From Eubacterium sp. (GTDB taxonomy: Bacteria > Bacillota > Clostridia > Peptostreptococcales > Anaerovoracaceae), in contig JAETRU010000010.1 of NCBI GenBank assembly GCA_021769965.1, forward strand, positions 1 through 64,000: a stretch of DNA of 64,000 nucleotides. Direction: 5' to 3'. The notes below the pieces were generated by a model. That model was not told where the DNA came from. It saw only the letters and a list, made by a program, of their open reading frames with translations, and did no database searches. This document shows, piece after piece, positions 58,815-64,000 of this stretch. Position numbers and translations under genes: made by a program. Position 1 is the first letter of the stretch. Every line of letters begins with the position of its first letter.

Positions 58815-60083
58815 ATGGACAGTCACATAGGGTATTCCATAGGGATTATGGTAGTGTTTTTGATCTTTTCGGCCTATTTCTCGGCTACGGAAACCGCGTT
58901 CACCTCGCTGAACCGGATCAGGATGAAAAACGTGGCAGGAGATGGAGATAAGCGGGCCAAGCGGGTTCTGGAGCTGGAGGGAAAGTACGATAATCTGCTT
59001 TCTACGATCCTCATCGGCAACAATCTGGTCAATATCGGCCTGACGGCAGTGGCCACAGCTTTGTTTCTGGAATTGAATCCAAAATACGGCGCGACCATTT
59101 CCACTGCGGTGGTAACTGTGGCAGTCCTGATCTTTGGCGAGATATCTCCGAAGAGTCTGGCAAAGGAAAGCCCGGAAGGGTTTGCCATGTTCGCCTCACC
59201 GCTGATCCACTTTTTGATGACGGTGCTGACTCCCGTCAATTATCTCTTCAGCCTGTGGAAAAAGCTGCTTTCCAGGATATTCAAAACTACCGACAGCCGT
59301 GCCATCACGGAGGACGAGCTTCTGACTATCGTAGAGGAGGCGGAAACGGAGGGAAGTATTGAAGCGGACCAGAGCGAGCTGATACAGAACGCCATCGAGT
59401 TCAATGAACTGGAGGCATGGGACGTACTGACGCCGAGAGTGGATATCAAAGCTATCGAGATCGACTCGACCAAGAAGGATGTGGCCCGTATATTTAAGGA
59501 AACGGGTTTTTCAAGACTGCCGGTGTATGAGGATGATCTGGATAAGATTCTGGGCGTGCTCAATCAGAAGGACTTTCACAACTATATTTCGGGATCCAAG
59601 AAGACGATCTCCGATTATGTGAAGCCGGTGGTCTACGTGGCAGGCTCCATGAAGGCCGCGGATCTTCTGAAAAAGCTGCAGATGAACAAATCCCATATCG
59701 CCATCATCGTGGATGAGTACGGCGGTACGGCGGGACTTGTGACGATGGAGGACATCATCGAAGAGCTGGTGGGCGATATCTACGACGAGCATGACGAAGT
59801 GGAATCTCAGGAGATCACGCAGCTGCAGGACGGCAGCTACAGGGTCCTGTGCAGCACCAACGTGGAAAAGATGTTCGATTATTTTGATGAAGAGGTGGAA
59901 CTGGACGCCACTACAGTCAACGGATGGGTGGTACTGCAGCTGGATAAGCTGCCGAAGGCCGGAGACGCCTTTGAATATGACGCCGGCGGGAAGATCTTCC
60001 ATGGCCGGGTGATCAAAGCAGATGAAAGAAAAGCAATAGAAATCAATCTGAGGGTAACAGAAAAGCCTGATGAAGAAGAATAA
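58815..60083 (+). CDS. CNNM/CorC (hemolysin C) family membrane protein with CBS domains
   Basis: 422 residues. DUF21/CNNM membrane domain with four spans ([61 protein letters not shown]), two CBS domains ([68 protein letters not shown]), and a C-terminal CorC_HlyC transporter-associated domain. Probably Mg2+ or other cation extrusion; the hemolysin name is historical. AGGAGG lies about 13 bases upstream of the ATG, longer than usual. secA follows by 23 bases. Confidence 0.88.
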   Translation: MDSHIGYSIGIMVVFLIFSAYFSATETAFTSLNRIRMKNVAGDGDKRAKRVLELEGKYDNLLSTILIGNNLVNIGLTAVATALFLELNPKYGATISTAVVTVAVLIFGEISPKSLAKESPEGFAMFASPLIHFLMTVLTPVNYLFSLWKKLLSRIFKTTDSRAITEDELLTIVEEAETEGSIEADQSELIQNAIEFNELEAWDVLTPRVDIKAIEIDSTKKDVARIFKETGFSRLPVYEDDLDKILGVLNQKDFHNYISGSKKTISDYVKPVVYVAGSMKAADLLKKLQMNKSHIAIIVDEYGGTAGLVTMEDIIEELVGDIYDEHDEVESQEITQLQDGSYRVLCSTNVEKMFDYFDEEVELDATTVNGWVVLQLDKLPKAGDAFEYDAGGKIFHGRVIKADERKAIEINLRVTEKPDEEE

Positions 60084-60106
60084 CCGGAAAGGGGAAACAG
60101 ACAACC

Positions 60107-62866
60107 ATGGGACTGATGGAAAAGATCTTTGGTGATCTCAACGAAAAAGAAGTAAAGAAAATAGAAAAGATCGTAGACAAAGTGGAGGCGCTGGACGGCG
60201 CCATGCAGGCTTTGTCAGACGAGGAGCTGCAGGCGAAAACGCCCCAGTTCCGCGAAAGGCTGGCGGCAGGGGAGACCCTGGATGACCTTCTGCCGGAGGC
60301 GTTTGCCGTCTGCCGTGAGGGCGCGTGGCGTGCGCTGGGCATGAAGCACTTCCGCGTACAGCTGATCGGCGGCGTGGTTCTCCATCAGGGACGCATCTCT
60401 GAGATGAAGACTGGTGAAGGTAAGACTCTGGTCGCGACTCTGGCAGCATACCTCAATGCCCTGGAGGGCAAAGGCGTTCATGTCATCACGGTCAACGACT
60501 ATCTGGCAAAGCGTGACGCCGAATGGATGGGCAAGCTGTATACCTTCCTCGGTCTGACTGTGGGCTGCGTGGTGCACGGGATCAGCAACGATGAGAGAAA
60601 GGCGGCTTACAGGGCTGACATCACCTACGGGACCAACAACGAATTCGGTTTTGATTATCTGAGAGATAATATGGTCATCTATGAGGAAGAGCTGATGCAG
60701 CGTGAGCTGAATTACGCCATCATCGACGAAGTTGACTCTATTTTGATCGATGAGGCCAGAACGCCTCTGATCATCTCCGGACGGGGATCAAAATCCACGG
60801 ATCTGTATAAGACGGCGGACCGTTTTGTGACGACGCTGACTAAGGAAGCGGACTTTACCGTGGAGGAAAAGGATCAGCAGGTCGCTCTGACTGACGAGGG
60901 CGTGGCAAAGGCAGAAGCCTTCTTCCACGTGGACAACTACGGAGATCCGGAGAATATGGAGATCAACCATCACGTGCTGCAGGCGCTGAAGGCCCGCAAT
61001 CTGATGGAGCGCGATGTTGACTATATCGTGAAAGACGGCGAGATCATCATCGTCGATGAGTTTACCGGCCGTCTCATGTTCGGAAGAAGGTTCTCCAACG
61101 GTCTGCATCAGGCCATCGAGGCAAAGGAAAGAGTGCTGGTGCGTTCGGAGTCCAAGACTCTGGCTACCATCACCCTGCAGAACTACTTCCGTATGTATCA
61201 GAAGCTGGCCGGTATGACCGGTACGGCAAAGACTGAGGAAGAGGAATTCCGTGACATCTATAACATGGACGTCGTGGTGATTCCGACCAACAGGCCGATC
61301 GCCAGAGTGGACCTGCAGGATTCTGTTTACCAGACAGAAAAGGGCAAATTCAAGGCTATCGCCGATAAGGTGGCGGAGCTGCACCAGACCGGACAGCCGG
61401 TGCTGGTAGGTACTATATCGATCGAAAAGTCTGAGCTGATCAGCGATATGCTGAAAAAGCGCGGCGTTAAACATAACGTGCTCAATGCAAAGCAGCACGA
61501 AAGAGAAGCGGAGATCGTAGCAGAAGCCGGCCGTCTGGGTATGGTCACGATCGCTACGAATATGGCAGGCCGTGGTACCGATATCATCCTGGGCGGCAAT
61601 CCGGAATTCGCGGCAAAGAAAGAGCTGAAGAAGCTGGGATACAGTGACGAGGCGATCTCCTTTGCGTCCAGCTTCATCAAGTCTGATGATCCGGAGCTGA
61701 ATGAAGCGAGAGAAAAGTTTAATGAACTGCATCAGCAGTATAAGGAAGAGAGAAAAGAGGAGCAGGCAAAGGTCGTAGAATTGGGCGGTCTGGCTATCAT
61801 CGGCACAGAGCGTCATGAGTCCCGCCGTATCGACAATCAGCTCCGCGGACGTTCCGGACGTCAGGGAGACCCGGGCCAGACGCAGTTCTTCATTTCTCTG
61901 GAAGACGAGCTGATGCGCCTGTTCGGCGGCGAGCGGATGCAGAAGATCGTAGACCGCATGGGACTTGAAGAGGATGAAGCTATCGAAGCCGGCATGCTGA
62001 GCAAGTCTATCGAAGGCGCGCAGAAGAAGGTGGAAGGCAAGAACTTCGGCATCAGAAAATACGTGCTCCAATACGATAACGTCATGAACAAGCAGAGGGA
62101 GGTCATCTACGACGAGCGCCGCAAGGTACTCTTCGGCGAAGATCTGAAGGAATATATCCTGAACATGATGAAGACCATCGTAAACGCCATCATCGATCCG
62201 ATCGTGGTGGACTCCAAGTATCCGGAGGAATGGGATTTTGAAACTCTGACTAAGAATCTGCGGAAGATCACCGCCAGATATAAGGGGAAGACATCATATA
62301 CTACAGAAGAGCTGAACGCTATGACCGAGGAATCCCTGCGCGAAGAGATCTGCGGCGAGTTCATCAGCCTGTATGAGGATAAGGAACGGGAAGTCGGCTC
62401 CGAGCAGATGCGTGAAGTTGAGCGCATGATCCTGCTCCGTGTAGTAGATAACCTGTGGATGGATCATATCGACGCCATGGATCAGCTGAAATCCGGTATC
62501 GGCCTGCGGGCCCTCGGCCAGCAGGACCCGGCGGCAGCTTATGCCAAGGAAGGCTTCGACATGTTTGAGCAGATGATCAGCGCCATTCAGGAGGATACCG
62601 TCAAGTACTGCTACAACGTGACGGTAGAGACCAAGACTGAGCGCCGGGCGATCATGGAAGCTCAGAACGCGACTAAGAGCGATTACATCGACGAGGACGC
62701 AGTGCGGGCTATGCAGGGCGGCGGACAGCTGCCAGAGGACGCGCAGGTTCCGGAACGAGAAAAGAAGCAGCAGACCGTGCGCAGAGATTCGCCGAAGATC
62801 GGCAGAAACGACCCGTGCCCGTGCGGCAGCGGCAAGAAATATAAGAACTGCTGTGGGAGATCCTAA
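60107..62866 (+). CDS. secA: Protein translocase ATPase SecA
   Basis: 919 residues, full length. Walker A at [13 protein letters not shown] (Lys106), [39 protein letters not shown] (DEAD-like box), [39 protein letters not shown], and the C-terminal zinc motif [13 protein letters not shown]. Drives export of the signal-peptide proteins through SecYEG. The gene usually followed by prfB in Firmicutes; here an RNA-like element comes next. Confidence 0.95.
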   Translation: MGLMEKIFGDLNEKEVKKIEKIVDKVEALDGAMQALSDEELQAKTPQFRERLAAGETLDDLLPEAFAVCREGAWRALGMKHFRVQLIGGVVLHQGRISEMKTGEGKTLVATLAAYLNALEGKGVHVITVNDYLAKRDAEWMGKLYTFLGLTVGCVVHGISNDERKAAYRADITYGTNNEFGFDYLRDNMVIYEEELMQRELNYAIIDEVDSILIDEARTPLIISGRGSKSTDLYKTADRFVTTLTKEADFTVEEKDQQVALTDEGVAKAEAFFHVDNYGDPENMEINHHVLQALKARNLMERDVDYIVKDGEIIIVDEFTGRLMFGRRFSNGLHQAIEAKERVLVRSESKTLATITLQNYFRMYQKLAGMTGTAKTEEEEFRDIYNMDVVVIPTNRPIARVDLQDSVYQTEKGKFKAIADKVAELHQTGQPVLVGTISIEKSELISDMLKKRGVKHNVLNAKQHEREAEIVAEAGRLGMVTIATNMAGRGTDIILGGNPEFAAKKELKKLGYSDEAISFASSFIKSDDPELNEAREKFNELHQQYKEERKEEQAKVVELGGLAIIGTERHESRRIDNQLRGRSGRQGDPGQTQFFISLEDELMRLFGGERMQKIVDRMGLEEDEAIEAGMLSKSIEGAQKKVEGKNFGIRKYVLQYDNVMNKQREVIYDERRKVLFGEDLKEYILNMMKTIVNAIIDPIVVDSKYPEEWDFETLTKNLRKITARYKGKTSYTTEELNAMTEESLREEICGEFISLYEDKEREVGSEQMREVERMILLRVVDNLWMDHIDAMDQLKSGIGLRALGQQDPAAAYAKEGFDMFEQMISAIQEDTVKYCYNVTVETKTERRAIMEAQNATKSDYIDEDAVRAMQGGGQLPEDAQVPEREKKQQTVRRDSPKIGRNDPCPCGSGKKYKNCCGRS

Positions 62867-62878
62867 GCCGATTGTCTG

Positions 62879-63017
62879 AGCCATCAAATGCGTAAGCATT
62901 TTGAGGGCGAAAGAGAATCGCTGGTAGGTCCCCTGTCAGGGTTCACCAGTGGTGCCGAGCTGCTGCGAAGGCAGCTTGGATTGAACCTACGGCGGCAAGT
63001 CCTGACCCGATTATTTT
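62879..63017 (+). ncRNA. Structured RNA candidate downstream of secA (unknown class)
   Basis: Non-coding stretch rich in helices: AAATGC-GTAA-GCATTT; CCGAGCTGC with GCAGCTTGG (9 bp, one G-U); and two mutually exclusive pairings of one segment, TGAACCTAC, either by TGAACC with GGTTCA or by ACCTAC with GTAGGT. It is followed directly by an intrinsic terminator. This is what a riboswitch-like or small RNA looks like, but I recognise no class and there is no obvious own promoter, so it may be the secA 3' UTR. Confidence 0.4.
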
Positions 63018-63045
63018 GCCCGCGTCTTTGGACGCGGGCTTTTTG
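63018..63045 (+). terminator. Terminator after secA / RNA candidate
   Basis: GCCCGCGTC, loop TTTG, GACGCGGGC, then TTTTT. Confidence 0.88.
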
Positions 63046-63065
63046 ACAAAGTTCCAGCGGTTAAT

Positions 63066-63162
63066 CTGCGCCGCTTTTTTCGCTTTTTTGCATTCATACG
63101 GCGCCCTCGCTTTGATACGCGCCATATTTTCAGATGATTTTACCGCTACACGGCGCGCAAAG
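63066..63162 (-). repeat. Dispersed 'GCGCC' element, copy C (inverted)
   Basis: On the minus strand the blocks run GCGCGCCGTG, AAAATATGGCGCG, GAGGGCGCCGTATGAATG, AAAAAGCGGCGCAG, the same order as copy A at 19844-19942. A reading frame crosses it on this strand but shows no protein-like conservation. Confidence 0.65.
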
Positions 63163-63268
63163 ATGAAGATGTCCTGTTTTTTACTGTTTTTTGTCATCAT
63201 GCGAAGCGTTCAAGCTGAAAGTACCTGTACAGCAAGGAGTGAAACGCCATATTGATGTGTTATTTATC

Positions 63269-63336
63269 AAAAAAGTGGCGCGTATTCGGTAACAGGCGCC
63301 GTATGAAATGTCTTTTCTGCGAAATGTGGCGCGCAG
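63269..63336 (+). repeat. Dispersed 'GCGCC' element, copy B (partial)
   Basis: Blocks AAAAAAGTGGCGCG, AGGCGCCGTATGAAATG and AAATGTGGCGCGCAG, facing opposite to copy C about 100 bases away. Together the two copies fill most of the 63046-63457 gap, with the MarR promoter at its end. Confidence 0.6.
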
Positions 63337-63392
63337 GCTGCCTGCTGTGAATAGTAACGGCGACTGCTATAGCAGAAATATTTTGAAGATAT

Positions 63393-63422
63393 TTAGTTGC
63401 GTGCGCTACTATTTTGTGTTAA
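63393..63422 (+). promoter_or_regulatory. Sigma-A promoter of the MarR gene
   Basis: TTGAAG (63393-63398), 18 bases, TACTAT (63417-63422), 36 bases before the start codon. Confidence 0.5.
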
Positions 63423-63457
63423 AGTAGAAACTATGGAATCATTTTTGGAGGTACAGA

Positions 63458-63934
63458 ATGAACGATCAGTTTACAGCATTAGGACGGTGGGTTACTATTT
63501 TCGACAGGCTGATGAAGATGTATTATGATCACGGTCTGTCGGAGTTTGAGATCGGATGGGGACAGCAGTTCTATGTGGAGTATCTCTATGAGCATCCCGG
63601 CGCGTCGCCGCAGGAGATGGCAGGATGTATCCGCGTAGATAAGGCGACTCTGACAAAAATCATTAAAAAACTGACAGCTGTTGGATATATCCGGGTGATC
63701 GGTGATGAAGAGGATCGGCGTGTCAAACATCTGTATCTGACAGAGAAGGCGCTGCCGGCGGCAGAAAAGATCAAAAATATCCATGCAGACTTTTATGAGA
63801 CCATCAGTGCCGGCATTTCCCGGGAAGAACTGACGGCCGCGGCGAGAACCCTGCAGCAGATGACTGAAAATATAAATCAGAAGGTGTGGCACAGAATGGA
63901 GGGACAGTGTGGGGAACAGAATAATGGAAGATGA
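63458..63934 (+). CDS. MarR family transcriptional regulator
   Basis: 158 residues. Winged-helix MarR pattern: YVEYLYEHPGASPQEMAGCIRVDKATLTKIIKKLTAVGYI followed by the wing RVIGDEEDRRVKHLYLTEKA and long dimerisation helices. Start follows TGGAGG. It overlaps the start of a transporter gene downstream, a frequent pair in which MarR represses an efflux pump in response to its substrates. Confidence 0.88.
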   Translation: MNDQFTALGRWVTIFDRLMKMYYDHGLSEFEIGWGQQFYVEYLYEHPGASPQEMAGCIRVDKATLTKIIKKLTAVGYIRVIGDEEDRRVKHLYLTEKALPAAEKIKNIHADFYETISAGISREELTAAARTLQQMTENINQKVWHRMEGQCGEQNNGR

Positions 63935-64000
63935 TCAGGTCGTGCAGCTGACGGACAGAAAGCGCGCGTTGATCTTTATCAATCTTGTTGTATCAGGTGT
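63924..64000 (+). CDS. N-terminus of a probable MFS efflux transporter (partial)
   Basis: ATG at 63924, overlapping the MarR stop by 11 bases, preceded by GGGGAA. The visible residues MEDDQVVQLTDRKRALIFIN then LVVSG resemble the cytoplasmic start and first span of DHA2-type drug transporters. The gene runs off the right edge; the pairing with MarR supports the call. Confidence 0.5.
   Translation, partial: MEDDQVVQLTDRKRALIFINLVVSG

Noticed and set aside
58815..60083. Hemolysin
   Set aside because: The protein is a CNNM/CorC cation-transport type; the hemolysin label is historical.
62930..63010. tRNA gene on the minus strand (GGTTCAATCC like a T-arm)
   Set aside because: The flanking bases do not form a T-stem, and no acceptor or anticodon arms can be drawn.
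62943..63200. 85-residue reading frame on the minus strand
   Set aside because: It runs through the structured-RNA/terminator region and repeat copy C, has no good ribosome site, and has no protein-like conservation.
1..64000. Complete prophage or insertion sequence
   Set aside because: No integrase, transposase with inverted ends, or phage structural genes; only the partial Rpn-like start at the left edge hints at a mobile family.

Overview
The window looks like the chromosome of an anaerobic, amino-acid-fermenting Clostridia member (Bacillota). Reasons: strong GGAGG-type ribosome sites and sigma-A promoters throughout, a Na+-translocating biotin decarboxylase, butyrate kinase, an acyl-CoA dehydrogenase carrying ETF and rubredoxin parts, a flavodiiron O2 reductase, a c-di-AMP receptor, class B sortase and a LytTR two-component system. 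A peptostreptococcal or Family XIII-type lineage is plausible, but that is inference. There are no rRNA or tRNA genes and no CRISPR array.

Layout. 0-8.1 kb: AT-richer catabolic cluster (aminopeptidase-like, AroM, DUF1177, PucR regulator, OPT transporter, DUF917, Asp/Glu-racemase family). 8.1-14.8 kb: regulator plus Na+-pump decarboxylase operon (carboxyltransferase, gamma, biotin carrier, beta, oxaloacetate-decarboxylase alpha, aminotransferase). 14.9-24.3 kb: Lrp regulator, c-di-AMP receptor, DUF2804, an amidase/endonuclease IV fusion overlapping butyrate kinase, an orphan PD-(D/E)XK-like protein, phosphohexomutase, a small permease-like protein, sortase B and a zinc ribbon. 24.3-33.7 kb: accessory island with a LytTR response regulator and histidine kinase, an AbiE toxin-antitoxin pair, secreted proteins with duplicated and broken copies, VanZ-like and four-helix membrane proteins, and several repeat families. 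33.7-37.4 kb: AAA/DUF4143 ATPase, phosphoribosyltransferase, HD protein, EamA transporter. 37.5-41.7 kb: cobalamin lower-ligand assembly (cobT, cobU, cobS, a short CobU-like protein, a phosphatase). 41.7-45.6 kb: Crp/Fnr regulator divergent from an ACAD-EtfA-rubredoxin fusion and FprA. 45.7-57.6 kb: sigma-54 activator divergent from a peptide operon (serine hydrolase, Dpp/Opp ABC transporter) and a second unit (racemase, DmpA, DppA), each with a matching -24/-12 promoter. 57.7-64 kb: birA, a CNNM/CorC-family protein, secA, a structured-RNA candidate, a MarR regulator and the start of an MFS-type transporter.

How it fits together. The decarboxylase operon can turn aspartate (aminotransferase) into oxaloacetate and then pyruvate while exporting Na+; BirA would biotinylate its carrier. 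The sigma-54 block reads as uptake and intracellular breakdown of peptides that include D-residues. The ACAD-EtfA-rubredoxin fusion with FprA suggests a short electron route from acyl-CoA to O2. The most likely place for an undescribed system is the 24-33.7 kb island: a tandem 20-bp repeat found upstream of the LytTR operon recurs directly upstream of the -35 box of the first secreted-protein gene, and the region carries duplicated secreted-protein segments and a repeated hairpin with compensatory base changes. GC and codon statements are by eye only.
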